The notes under the pieces were generated by a model. It was not told the DNA's origin. It made no database searches and saw nothing but the letters and a program-made list of their open reading frames with translations. The translations under genes were made by a program, and so were the position numbers. From Desulfobacteraceae bacterium (GTDB lineage: Bacteria; Desulfobacterota; DSM-4660; Desulfatiglandales; HGW-15): DNA of 8,267 bases. This document shows, in pieces, positions 1-6,392 of the stretch. The DNA lies in contig RPPU01000170.1 in the NCBI GenBank assembly GCA_003819975.1, forward strand, positions 1-8,267, in the 5' to 3' direction. The number at the start of each line of letters is the position of its first letter. Within the stretch, counting starts at the first letter, position 1.

Positions 1-255
1 ATCATCGACGAGGCCGTGATCGACGCCACGGACGCGGAAAACATCGCCAAGGCGCGGTACAACGCTTTTTTAAAAGAGTTTATCAGCGGCGAAGGGACTT
101 GCAGCGGCAATGCCGATATCCGGGCGGGCAAGACCCTGGAAATTAAAGGGATCGGCGACCGGTTCAGCGGAGCTTATTATGTGATCGGCGCCACGCATTC
201 CATCGATGCCCAGGGTTATGCCACGACCTTCAAGGTCAGGAGGACCGGGATATGA
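1..255 (+). CDS. gpD-like spike hub protein (phage late control D family), C-terminal end, partial at window start
   Basis: Frame 1 is open from the first base to the TGA at 253-255, so this is the 3' end of a longer gene. The GTG at 16 is only an internal codon. The visible 84 residues have the layout of the end of phage late control D / VgrG gp27-like hub proteins: a helix rich in Ala and Lys, a short GTCSGNADIRAGKTLEIKG segment (G-x-P/A-D-I-R-x-G-type turn), then FSGAYYVIGATHSID and a closing GYATTFKVRR strand. In contractile tails this protein forms the trimeric hub on the tail tube, joining it to the spike. Its stop overlaps the ATG of the gpV-like gene (ATGA, 252-255). In Afp8 and VgrG proteins the hub and spike parts are fused; here they are two genes. 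The family call is firm; the full length and N-terminus cannot be seen. Confidence 0.85.
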   Translation: MIDEAVIDATDAENIAKARYNAFLKEFISGEGTCSGNADIRAGKTLEIKGIGDRFSGAYYVIGATHSIDAQGYATTFKVRRTGI

Positions 256-890
256 GCATTGCCGACTTGTTGGAGCATAAAAGGGAACGGTCGAACCGGA
301 TGTACGGCGTGGTGGTCGGGGTCGTCACCAACAACAAGGATGAAGATGGTCTGGGACGGGTGAAAGTCAAGATTCCGCGTCTGAGCGGCGATGATGAATC
401 GCATTGGGCCAGAGTGGTCTCTTTTATGGCCGGCAAGGAACGCGGCGCTTTTTTTCTGCCGGAAGTGGACGATGAAGTGCTGGTGGCTTTCGAGCACGGC
501 GATTTGGCCCTGCCCTATGTCATCGGCGCTTTATGGAACGGGACGGATGTGCCGCCGGAAACGAACAGCGACGGGGAAAACAATGTCCGGGTGATTCAAT
601 CGCGCAGCGGGCATATCATCCGCCTGAACGACAAGGAGGGCGAGGAAACGATCGAAATCACGGATAAGACCGAGAAGAACTCCATCGTGATCAGCACCAA
701 GGACAATAAGATCACGATCACTTCGGACAAGGACATCGAGCTTTCGGCCAAAAACGGCAAGATCAGCCTGGACGCCAAGGATGTGGAGATCAAGTCCTCG
801 GCCGGAACCAAGCTGGAAGCTTCGGCCGATCTGGACCTCAAGGCGTCGGGGAACAATACGATTAAGGGGGCGACGGTCAACATTAATTAA
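252..890 (+). CDS. gpV/gp5-like baseplate spike protein (OB-fold plus beta-helix)
   Basis: This 212-residue protein is the central spike that pierces the target envelope. A short N-terminal helix is followed by an OB-fold domain (about residues 17-100) with family signatures: MYGVVVGVVTNN at its start, DGLGRVKVKIPRL, and DDEVLVAFEHGDLALPYVIG leading into ALWNG. Residues about 115-212 are a run of short alternating strands rich in Lys, Asp, Ile and Val (for example ITITSDKDIELSAKNGKISL) ending in IKGATVNIN, typical of the intertwined triple-stranded beta-helix in gp5/VgrG spikes. The ATG at 252 is preceded by AGGAGG at 238-243, eight bases upstream, and overlaps the stop of the hub gene, so the two are probably translationally coupled. 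No lysozyme domain or C-terminal effector extension is present. The TAA at 888-890 is followed at once by the repeat block. Confidence 0.92.
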   Translation: MSIADLLEHKRERSNRMYGVVVGVVTNNKDEDGLGRVKVKIPRLSGDDESHWARVVSFMAGKERGAFFLPEVDDEVLVAFEHGDLALPYVIGALWNGTDVPPETNSDGENNVRVIQSRSGHIIRLNDKEGEETIEITDKTEKNSIVISTKDNKITITSDKDIELSAKNGKISLDAKDVEIKSSAGTKLEASADLDLKASGNNTIKGATVNIN

Positions 891-1081
891 GAAGCGCCTA
901 AAGTGAGCTAAAGTTTAAAGTGACTAAAGTTGAGGAAGAAGAGGAAGTGCCTAAAGTGAGCTAAAGTTTGGGAAAGAAGTGTCTAAAGTGAACTAAAGTT
1001 TAAAGTGACTAAAGTTGGAGGAAGAGAGAAGTGCCTAAAGTGGGCAAAGAGGGAAGAAGCTAAAGTTATAAGTGATTAAAG
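891..1081 (+). repeat. Direct repeats of AAAGTGNCT type, about four units
   Basis: The stretch is built from a core AAAGTG followed by ACT, CCT, AGCT or AACT, with AAAGTTT variants. Larger units begin with GAAGYGYCTAAAGTG at about 891, 944, 976 and 1029. Units one and three are about 52 bases long and include TAAAGTGACTAAAGTT; unit two is shorter and unit four is degenerate. Purine-rich GAGGAAGA-type spacers separate them. The array starts on the first base after the spike stop codon and ends at the start of the four-helix-bundle gene. There is no coding potential beyond tiny frames. The pattern is not CRISPR-like because the spacers are short, unequal and similar to one another. Confidence 0.85.
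892..931 (+). repeat. Left arm of 40-base inverted repeat
   Basis: It starts AAGCGCCTAAAGTGAGC and ends TGACTAAAGTT. It pairs with 1531-1570 on the other strand with two mismatches (C/T at arm position 4 and G/A at arm position 16). A second, closer partner for the right arm lies at 977-1016 with one mismatch (arm position 6). Confidence 0.85.
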
Positions 1082-1090
1082 TTGGAAGAA

Positions 1091-1450
1091 ATGGATAATA
1101 AGGAATTTGCAAAAAGTCTTGAAAAACGAACCAGAGCATTCGCTGTTGAGACTGTCCGGCTGGCGGTCGCTTTGCCGAACACTTCCGAAGGTAAAGTGAT
1201 CCGGAATCAAATTACCAAATCAGGCACGTCGATTGGGGCTAATTACCGAGAGGCCAATCGGGCCAGAAGCAAAGCGGATTTTAAGAATAAAATAAAAATT
1301 TGCGAAAGCGAAGCCAGCGAAACTCAATATTGGCTGGAAATCATTAAAGAGTTAAATTGGATTCCTGAAGTAAAATTAAGATCAATTTATAAGGAAAACA
1401 GTGAATTATTGGCAATTTTTACATCAATTGGGAGAAAAAGAAGTGACTAA
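1091..1450 (+). CDS. Four-helix-bundle protein (S23 / 23S rRNA intervening-sequence protein family)
   Basis: About 119 residues, matching the size and pattern of the small four-helix-bundle family first found in intervening sequences of bacterial 23S rRNA genes (PF05635, TIGR02436). Family features seen: an N-terminal helix with FAVETVRLAVALPN, then QITKSGTSIGANYREANRARSK split over the second helix, DFKNKIKICESEASETQYWL in the third, and a last helix around YKENSELLAIFTSIGRK. Its molecular role is unknown; a distant relative is the Avd accessory protein of diversity-generating retroelements, but no reverse transcriptase or template repeat is seen here. I chose the ATG at 1091; a TTG at 1082 in the same frame would add three residues, and neither has a well-spaced ribosome site. 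The gene is AT-rich compared with its neighbours, lies between repeats, and its TAA stop (1448-1450) is inside a copy of the repeat. It is not a tail component by any sign in its sequence. Confidence 0.85.
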   Translation: MDNKEFAKSLEKRTRAFAVETVRLAVALPNTSEGKVIRNQITKSGTSIGANYREANRARSKADFKNKIKICESEASETQYWLEIIKELNWIPEVKLRSIYKENSELLAIFTSIGRKRSD

Positions 1451-1480
1451 AGTGCCTAACGTTTTAAGTGAGCTAAAGTT
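1441..1480 (+). repeat. Direct-orientation repeat copy overlapping the end of the four-helix-bundle gene
   Basis: The stretch reads AAGTGACTAAAGTGCCTAA and continues with AAGTGAGCTAAAGTT, the same units as the array at 891-1081. Its first bases supply the last codons (Ser-Asp) and the stop of the four-helix-bundle gene. The 12-base AGTGACTAAAGT at 1442-1453 is perfectly complementary to ACTTTAGTCACT at 1532-1543, so the transcript can fold here. Confidence 0.8.
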
Positions 1481-1487
1481 AAAAAAC

Positions 1488-1518
1488 AATTTAGGCGCTT
1501 TAAATTTTAGTTTTTTTT
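1488..1518 (+). terminator. Weak terminator-like hairpin with T-run
   Basis: AATTTA (1488-1493) and TAAATT (1501-1506) can form a six-pair AT-only stem with a GGCGCTT loop, followed by TTAG and eight T residues (1511-1518). The stem is too weak for a convincing intrinsic terminator, and the same bases belong to an inverted repeat copy (TTTAGGCGCTT, 1490-1500, the reverse of 892-902). Offered only as a possibility. Confidence 0.2.
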
Positions 1519-1530
1519 GTCACTTCTTCA

Positions 1531-1570
1531 AACTTTAGTCACTTTAAACTTTAGTTCACTTTAGGCACTT
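1531..1570 (-). repeat. Right arm of 40-base inverted repeat
   Basis: It starts AACTTTAGTCACTTTAAAC and ends TTTAGGCACTT. Read on the minus strand it is the same unit as 892-931 (38 of 40) and 977-1016 (39 of 40). It ends three bases before the PAAR start codon and so occupies the place where that gene's ribosome site would be. Confidence 0.85.
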
Positions 1571-1573
1571 TTT

Positions 1574-1969
1574 ATGGCGCAACCGGCGGCTAAACAAGGA
1601 GACCAAATCATGGCAACGGACATCCACATCGTCATGATTCCGGCCGCGCCCTCGCCGATACCCACGCCGCTGCCGCACCCTTTTGTCGGAATCATCGACG
1701 GCGGACTCAGTTCGGACGTGAAGATCATGGGCATGGCCGCGGCCACGGTGGATTCGACGGCTTCGAATACGCCGCCGCATATTCCCCAGGGCGGGCCGTT
1801 TCAAAGTCCGCCCGGCAACAAGGCGACCATTAAGATGGGGAGCGCCACGGTGAAGATCAACGGCAAGAAAGCGGCGCGGAACGGCGATATGGCCGAAACC
1901 TGCAACGATCCGGCCGACTTGCCGGCCGGCACGGTCCTGGCGGTGGGGACCGTGATGATCGGAGGCTAA
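1574..1969 (+). CDS. PAAR-domain spike-tip protein
   Basis: 131 residues, a complete PAAR protein that sharpens and caps the gpV/VgrG spike (Afp10-like role). Family marks from the N-terminus: AAKQGDQI (5-12), DIHIVMIP (16-23), a Pro-rich PIPTPLPHPF turn (28-37), GIIDGGLSSDVKIMGMAAATV (split at 39-59), TPPHIP (66-71), then GSATVKINGKKAARNGD (89-105) where KAAR stands in place of the name-giving PAAR, and ETCNDP (108-113). His18, His35, His69 and Cys110 are candidates for the zinc-binding set. The ATG at 1574 keeps the conserved QGD segment but has no ribosome site, because the inverted repeat ends just upstream. An internal ATG at 1610 has AAGGAG at 1596-1601 with ideal spacing but would lose that segment. 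I keep 1574 on family grounds. The stop abuts the gp25-like gene. Confidence 0.92.
   Translation: MAQPAAKQGDQIMATDIHIVMIPAAPSPIPTPLPHPFVGIIDGGLSSDVKIMGMAAATVDSTASNTPPHIPQGGPFQSPPGNKATIKMGSATVKINGKKAARNGDMAETCNDPADLPAGTVLAVGTVMIGG
1596..1601 (+). promoter_or_regulatory. Internal Shine-Dalgarno-like site in the PAAR gene
   Basis: AAGGAG lies eight bases before the in-frame ATG at 1610. It also encodes part of the conserved QGD segment, so it may be chance. It matters because the upstream start at 1574 has no such site. Confidence 0.4.
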
Positions 1970-2380
1970 ATGACGACAAGCGATTTTCTGGGCAAGGGGT
2001 GGAAATTTCCCGTGGCGACCGAGAAAGACACGGATTATGTCCGCATAGCCTTTTCCGAGGGCGAGGAATCCATCCGGGAGTCCATTCTCATTATTCTGGG
2101 TACGGTCAAGGGCGAGCGGGTGATGCGGCCCGATTTCGGCTGCGGAATACATGAATTGGTTTTTGCGCCGAATAACACCTCCACCGCAACCATGGTCACG
2201 ATCCATGTCAAGGAAGCGCTGCTGAAATGGGAACCAAGAATAGAAGTATTGAATGTGTCGGCCGCCCCGGACCGGGAGGAAGGAAACCGACTTAATGTCG
2301 ACATCGAATATAAGATAAAAACGATCAATACCAAAAGAAATCTCGTTTATCCTTTTTATTTGGAGAGTACACAGGGATAA
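1970..2380 (+). CDS. gp25-like baseplate wedge protein (GPW/gp25 family, Afp9-like)
   Basis: 136 residues, the usual size for the family. gp25-type proteins sit where the sheath meets the baseplate and help start sheath assembly. The N-terminal part has GKGWKFPV (8-15). The core holds EESIRESILIILGTVKGERV (32-51) followed by MRPDFGCGIHELVF (52-65), containing the conserved GER and PxFG elements. The C-terminal half has a helix around TIHVKEALLKWEPRIEV and ends NLVYPFYLE, also typical. The ATG directly follows the PAAR stop, with GGAGG at 1961-1965 as ribosome site. Its TAA shares one base with the ATG of the large baseplate gene (TAATG). In Afp the gp25 gene precedes PAAR; here the order is reversed. 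Confidence 0.93.
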   Translation: MTTSDFLGKGWKFPVATEKDTDYVRIAFSEGEESIRESILIILGTVKGERVMRPDFGCGIHELVFAPNNTSTATMVTIHVKEALLKWEPRIEVLNVSAAPDREEGNRLNVDIEYKIKTINTKRNLVYPFYLESTQG

Positions 2381-5300
2381 TGATCAAAGCGCCGAAAATC
2401 GACAGCAGAAATCAAAAAGATCTGATCGAGCTGACCAAGAATTTAATCGTCCATTATTGCCCGGAGTGGGCCGGCCAAACGGAAATCAAGGCCGGGCAGG
2501 CGGACGATACGCTGGTCCAGATCTTTGCGCGGATGACGGATATCGTCATTCAGAGACTGAACCGGGTGCCGGACAAGAATTTCCTGGCCTTTCTGGACCT
2601 GATGGGCATCCGCTTGTCGCCGCCGCGGGTGGCGCGCACGTCTTTGGTTTTCACCATGGCCAAAGGCGCCACCCAATACGGTTTTGTGCCGGCCGGAACC
2701 CAGGTGGCCGGAAAAGCGCCGGATAAAACCGAGGTTGTTTTCGAGACCGATCAGGACCTCACCATTATCCCGGCCAAACTCGTAAAAGCGGTGAGTATCG
2801 AGCCCGGCGCCGATCGCTACCGGGATCACAGCCCGGTTTGGTTCGAAGGAGTACCGGGCCAGGCCGAAGTCCTTTTTACGGGCAGCGAGTTGTTGCCGCA
2901 CCGCCTGTTTCTCGGGCATGATACGCTCTTCGGTTTTAAAGAAGAATCCACGCTGACCATCGAGATAACCTTGAAACAAAAGGCGCTCCAGGCCGGAGAT
3001 TGGGAAGTTCAATGGTACGGCTATGCCGACGATCTTTCCAAGCCGGCGCCGTTGACTCCCGTTGCGGGCCAGGACAAAGAGGTCATCCGTCTGTTGAAAA
3101 GCGGTTCGATTTCCTTTGAGAAAGTCAACGGCCTGGCGGAGCAGACCCTTACCGGGTTCGAGAAGGCCGGCGGCATAGAGAAGAGCTGGAAGAGTTTTTG
3201 GATATACGCCGAAGCGACCAAGCCCATTCCCCGGGAGGCCTTGCCCGAAATCGACCGGATGCGCGCATCCGTGGCCGTGAAACCGGCCGCGTCCGTGGCG
3301 TCGGATCTGGCGTTTTATAACAACCTCCCGATCGATCTGACTAAGGATTTTTGTCCTTTTGGCGAAAAGCCCAAGTTCAACGATACTTTTTATTTGGGAT
3401 CCAAAGAGGTTTTCGCCAAAGAAGGGGCGATCGTCACCCTGAAGGTCACGCTTTCGGATGAAAACGTTCCGAATACGACCGGTATTAAACTGATCTGGGA
3501 ATTCTGCGACGGAAAGAAGTGGCTCACGATCGGAGAAACGAGTCAACAAGGCGTTTCCGCGACTGTGCCGCCTGCTGCGTTTCGGGACACAACCAATGCG
3601 TTCATGAAAAGCGGTGAGGTGGTTTTCAAATGTCCGGCCGTCGGGGTCTATCCGCTCAACGGAGAAGAGAACTATTGGATCCGCGTCCGCATCATCGGCG
3701 GCAATTACGGAGAAGAGGCCAAGTATCAGGAACAAACCGTAAACGGGAAATATAAAGTCGTCGTATTTGACGGTGTCAAAAAGAAAATAGTTCCGGTTGT
3801 GGCCCTTACCGTAAACGGAAAATATCAAGTTGTCGCGGTCAACGGCATTAAAAAGAAAATCGTCAAGGATCCGGCAACCGGCCGGGAGACGGCGGTCGAC
3901 TTGGGTGTGAATGCCGCCGACGGCACGCCGGAGAAAACAGAAAAGACCGCACCGGCAACGGCAGCGATCGATTTGGATGTCGATAAGGACGGGTTGGTCG
4001 AGAAAACGGAATGGATCTACATCCCGGCCACCTATCAATGGCCGTCCGTCAAAAGTTTGAGTTTGAAATATGAATTAGAAACAGTCGCTGAAAATCTAAA
4101 AATAGTTTTGACCTATAACGATTTTCTTTATCAGGACCAAAGCTTGAAAAACAATACGGCCGGCTTGTCGTTCGCGCCTTTCGAGCCGGTATCCGACAAG
4201 CAACCCGCCGTGTATCTGGGGTTTGACCGGGATATCGGCGCGCTGCCGGTGAATTTGTTTTTTCCCTTGGAGCCGGCTCTGTTTTCCGCGGCCCAGGTTC
4301 CGCATGGCCAGGCGGCGCCCATTGCGGCTTGGGAGTACTGGAACAATAAAACCTGGTCCATTTTAAGCGTAGAAGACCGGACCATGAACTTGACCAAGCA
4401 GGAGATGATCCGCTTTATGGCTCCGGACGATCTGAGTTCCGGGCTCAAATTCGGGCAAAAATATTTCTGGATCCGCGCCCGGCTGGAAGCGGGAACCTAT
4501 GCCGATGCCCCGAAGCTGAAATCCCTTTACGGTAACGCGGTTTGGGCCCACAACCGGATCACGTTGCGCGACGAGATCCTGGGCTCGAGCAACGGGAAGC
4601 CGGATCAGTCTTTTTCGTTTGCGCATGCCCCGGTCTTATCGGGCCAGGAGGTTTGCGTGCGTGAAACCGCCTTGACGGAAGAAGAACGTAAAGTCATCCT
4701 GGCCGAGGAGGGCAAGGAGGCGGTCGCGGAAACCCGGGATGCCGCGGAAAACGTCACCGAGATCCTGGTGCGCTGGCATGAAGTGGTCCATTTTCATTTT
4801 TCCGGGCCGGGCAGCCGTCATTATATCCTGGATCGCAACAAGGGCGAAATCACCTTCGGCGACGGCGTACGAGGCCTGATTCCGCCGGCCGGCAAAGACA
4901 ACATCCGTTGCCGCCAATATCAATACGGCGGAGGCGAAAAGGGAAATGTCGCGGCCCGGGCGCTTGCCAAATTGCGGACTACTTTTCCCTATATCGATTC
5001 GGTCGCCAACCCGGTCGCGGCCGAAGGCGGCTTCGATATGGAAGACCTGGACCATGTGCGGGTGCGCGGCCCGCAAACGATCAAGAACCGGCAACGGGCC
5101 GTGACCTATGAAGATTTCGAGTGGTTGGCGCGGGAAGCCTCGCCCAAGGTCGCCAAAGTGAAATGCCTGCCCACAACCGACACGGCTTTAAAATACAAGC
5201 CCGGCCGGATTACGCTGATCGTGGTCCCGGAAAGCGCGGAGGCCAAGCCCCTGCCCAGCCGGGAGCTGCTGAACGAGATCGAAGAGTATTTGTTTGCGAG

Positions 5301-6333
5301 AACATCGACGTATCTGACGGCGTATCCGTCGCAGATCAATCTGCTGGGACCCGGCTATATCAAGATCGGCAGCGAAGTATCGGTCGCTTTTACTTCTATG
5401 AATCAGGCCAAGATCGTCGAGGGCCGGATTTTGGACAGCTTGCACACCTTTTTTCATCCTTTGCAGGGCGGAGCCGAAGGCCAAGGATGGGATTTCGGCC
5501 GGCCGGTTCCGATTTCCGAAGTTTATGAACTCATCGAAAAAATCGAGGGCGTGGATTATGTCACAGATCTGGTTTTGAAACCTGCGGTTCAGATTTATAC
5601 GCTGCAACTCCATACCCTTCTGCAATTGCCCTATAAGCTGCCGGCGGGCGCCGCCATCCGGTCTACTGACGATCAGATTTGTTTTGTCGCGGCGGAGACG
5701 GTTCCCGTCAATACGGCTTTTAAAACGTTGCGGGCGATCGGTTTCAAAGAGGGCGATGTCGTGGCGCTCACGCACGGCAAGGAGAGCCTGCAACTGGCTG
5801 TCCGGTCGGTCAGCGGCGATCTGCTGGAATGCGCGCCCCTGGCGGCGCAAACGAGCGAGGTCGTTTATCCGCGGGGAAGCAACCTGGCCACGACCGACAG
5901 CCGCGTGCGGTCTTATATTCTCAACGATGTTTCGTCCCTGAGCCCGGTTGTTTTTCTGAAGACCGCGGTTTTTGAAAGCAAGGACAAAGGCCGCATTCAT
6001 TACCAGGATAAAACCGCAAGCATCGAGCTCGAGGGCTGCAGCGACCGGGTGGAAACCGTTTTTATCGACGATCATTCCCTGGTGTATTCGGGCGCCCATT
6101 TCGTGAACCGAACCGCGCAAGAGGAACCGGTTTTTCCCTATCTGTATAATTCCAGCACCAAGGAGTTGCACGATCTCAAGAACGAAAATCCGAATTGCAA
6201 AATCGATAAAACGCTCCGGGCGCATCGATTGTTTGTGAGAGACTTAAACGATGTTTCTTTTCAAAAAAGGAAATTCGACTATTGCCGCTGGTGCTTCGGC
6301 AAGGAGATGTCCAAGGAGAAGCTTAAAGGCTGA
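2380..6333 (+). CDS. Large gpJ-like baseplate assembly protein (Afp11-like, TIGR02243-type) with insert and C-terminal extension
   Basis: 1317 residues. gpJ/gp6-type proteins form the wedge ring around the spike hub and hold the baseplate together. Residues 1-80 are the N-terminal helical module (ADDTLVQIFARMTDIVIQRL, RVPDKNFLAFLDLMGI). Residues about 80-790 contain several beta domains, including WIRVRIIGG and WIRARLEAG repeats of one fold. The gpJ core follows: GEITFGDGVRG near 826, PPAGKDNIRCRQYQYGGGEKG around 836-854, RAVTYEDFEWLAREAS from 906, and FHPLQGG through LVL at 1025-1066. Residues about 1071-1317 are an extension that I do not recognise, ending in CRWCFGKEMSKEKLKG. An insert at about 452-545 holds a 24-residue tandem duplication and an EF-hand-like loop. 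The start overlaps the gp25 stop. The TGA at 6331-6333 is the first three bases of a TGAAGAC repeat. Family call firm; the insert and tail are not explained. Confidence 0.93.
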   Translation: MIKAPKIDSRNQKDLIELTKNLIVHYCPEWAGQTEIKAGQADDTLVQIFARMTDIVIQRLNRVPDKNFLAFLDLMGIRLSPPRVARTSLVFTMAKGATQYGFVPAGTQVAGKAPDKTEVVFETDQDLTIIPAKLVKAVSIEPGADRYRDHSPVWFEGVPGQAEVLFTGSELLPHRLFLGHDTLFGFKEESTLTIEITLKQKALQAGDWEVQWYGYADDLSKPAPLTPVAGQDKEVIRLLKSGSISFEKVNGLAEQTLTGFEKAGGIEKSWKSFWIYAEATKPIPREALPEIDRMRASVAVKPAASVASDLAFYNNLPIDLTKDFCPFGEKPKFNDTFYLGSKEVFAKEGAIVTLKVTLSDENVPNTTGIKLIWEFCDGKKWLTIGETSQQGVSATVPPAAFRDTTNAFMKSGEVVFKCPAVGVYPLNGEENYWIRVRIIGGNYGEEAKYQEQTVNGKYKVVVFDGVKKKIVPVVALTVNGKYQVVAVNGIKKKIVKDPATGRETAVDLGVNAADGTPEKTEKTAPATAAIDLDVDKDGLVEKTEWIYIPATYQWPSVKSLSLKYELETVAENLKIVLTYNDFLYQDQSLKNNTAGLSFAPFEPVSDKQPAVYLGFDRDIGALPVNLFFPLEPALFSAAQVPHGQAAPIAAWEYWNNKTWSILSVEDRTMNLTKQEMIRFMAPDDLSSGLKFGQKYFWIRARLEAGTYADAPKLKSLYGNAVWAHNRITLRDEILGSSNGKPDQSFSFAHAPVLSGQEVCVRETALTEEERKVILAEEGKEAVAETRDAAENVTEILVRWHEVVHFHFSGPGSRHYILDRNKGEITFGDGVRGLIPPAGKDNIRCRQYQYGGGEKGNVAARALAKLRTTFPYIDSVANPVAAEGGFDMEDLDHVRVRGPQTIKNRQRAVTYEDFEWLAREASPKVAKVKCLPTTDTALKYKPGRITLIVVPESAEAKPLPSRELLNEIEEYLFARTSTYLTAYPSQINLLGPGYIKIGSEVSVAFTSMNQAKIVEGRILDSLHTFFHPLQGGAEGQGWDFGRPVPISEVYELIEKIEGVDYVTDLVLKPAVQIYTLQLHTLLQLPYKLPAGAAIRSTDDQICFVAAETVPVNTAFKTLRAIGFKEGDVVALTHGKESLQLAVRSVSGDLLECAPLAAQTSEVVYPRGSNLATTDSRVRSYILNDVSSLSPVVFLKTAVFESKDKGRIHYQDKTASIELEGCSDRVETVFIDDHSLVYSGAHFVNRTAQEEPVFPYLYNSSTKELHDLKNENPNCKIDKTLRAHRLFVRDLNDVSFQKRKFDYCRWCFGKEMSKEKLKG
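3736..3867 (+). repeat. In-frame tandem duplication (72-base period) inside the gpJ-like gene
   Basis: The second copy starts at 3808, 72 bases after the first, giving TVNGKYKVVVFDGVKKKIV (residues from 453) and TVNGKYQVVAVNGIKKKIV (from 477). DNA is also similar, for example ACCGTAAACGG at both starts, so the duplication looks fairly recent. Each copy reads as a small beta-hairpin. Confidence 0.85.
3976..4011 (+). other. EF-hand-like calcium-binding loop in the gpJ-like protein
   Basis: Residues 533-544 read DVDKDGLVEKTE: Asp at loop positions 1, 3 and 5, Gly at 6, a hydrophobic Val at 8, Glu at 9 and Glu at 12, which is the full canonical loop. No flanking helix pair is obvious; a Thr/Ala/Lys/Glu-rich linker precedes it and a beta-strand (WIYIPATYQW) follows. 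Calcium binding is inferred from the pattern only. Confidence 0.6.
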
Positions 6334-6358
6334 AGACTGAAGACTGAAGACTGAAGAC
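6331..6358 (+). repeat. Four perfect tandem copies of TGAAGAC
   Basis: Copies start at 6331, 6338, 6345 and 6352. The first supplies the stop codon of the large gpJ-like gene. With the preceding GGC the run starts GGCTGAAG (6328-6335), whose inverse CTTCAGCC is at 6522-6529, linking it to the right arm of this spacer. Confidence 0.92.
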
Positions 6359-6360
6359 TA

Positions 6361-6372
6361 TTAGGCTATAGG
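6361..6372 (+). repeat. Left arm of 12-base inverted repeat (TTAGGCTATAGG)
   Basis: Perfect inverse of CCTATAGCCTAA at 6528-6539. It directly follows the TGAAGAC run. Confidence 0.85.
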
Positions 6373-6392
6373 GAAGAACATACAGGAGCATG

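Larger units (their letters stand above)
891..1573. mobile_element. Putative inverted-repeat-bounded unit carrying a four-helix-bundle gene
   Basis: This AT-rich block sits exactly between the stop codon of the spike gene (888-890) and the start codon of the PAAR gene (1574). Its left end (892-931) and right end (1531-1570, reversed) are 40-base inverted repeats that match at 38 of 40 positions by my reading. A second left copy (977-1016) matches the right end at 39 of 40. Between them lie further direct repeats and one small gene. Base composition and spacing differ sharply from the flanking tail genes, which otherwise overlap or abut. I infer an insertion into the tail operon. There is no transposase, and I see no convincing target-site duplication, so the block could also be a repeat cluster that grew in place. 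The mobile label is an inference; the repeats themselves are directly visible. Confidence 0.5.

Noticed and set aside
891..1081. CRISPR array
   Set aside because: The repeated units are imperfect and the between-unit stretches are short, unequal and similar to each other; there are no unique spacers and no cas genes.
1091..1450. Avd accessory protein of a diversity-generating retroelement
   Set aside because: The fold family is shared, but there is no reverse transcriptase, template repeat or variable-repeat pair in the window, and the sequence pattern fits the S23/IVP branch better.
1091..1450. 23S rRNA intervening sequence
   Set aside because: No rRNA sequence flanks the gene; both sides are repeats within a tail operon.
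891..1573. Classical insertion sequence
   Set aside because: No transposase gene and no clear target-site duplication at the block ends.
2443..4038. Long open frame on the minus strand (531 codons) opposite the gpJ-like gene
   Set aside because: It is antisense to a clearly conserved coding region, has no recognisable motifs, and its Arg/Gly/Asp-rich composition is typical of a shadow frame in GC-rich DNA. The same applies to the minus-strand frames at 5188-6225, 7227-8138 and 1556-2206.
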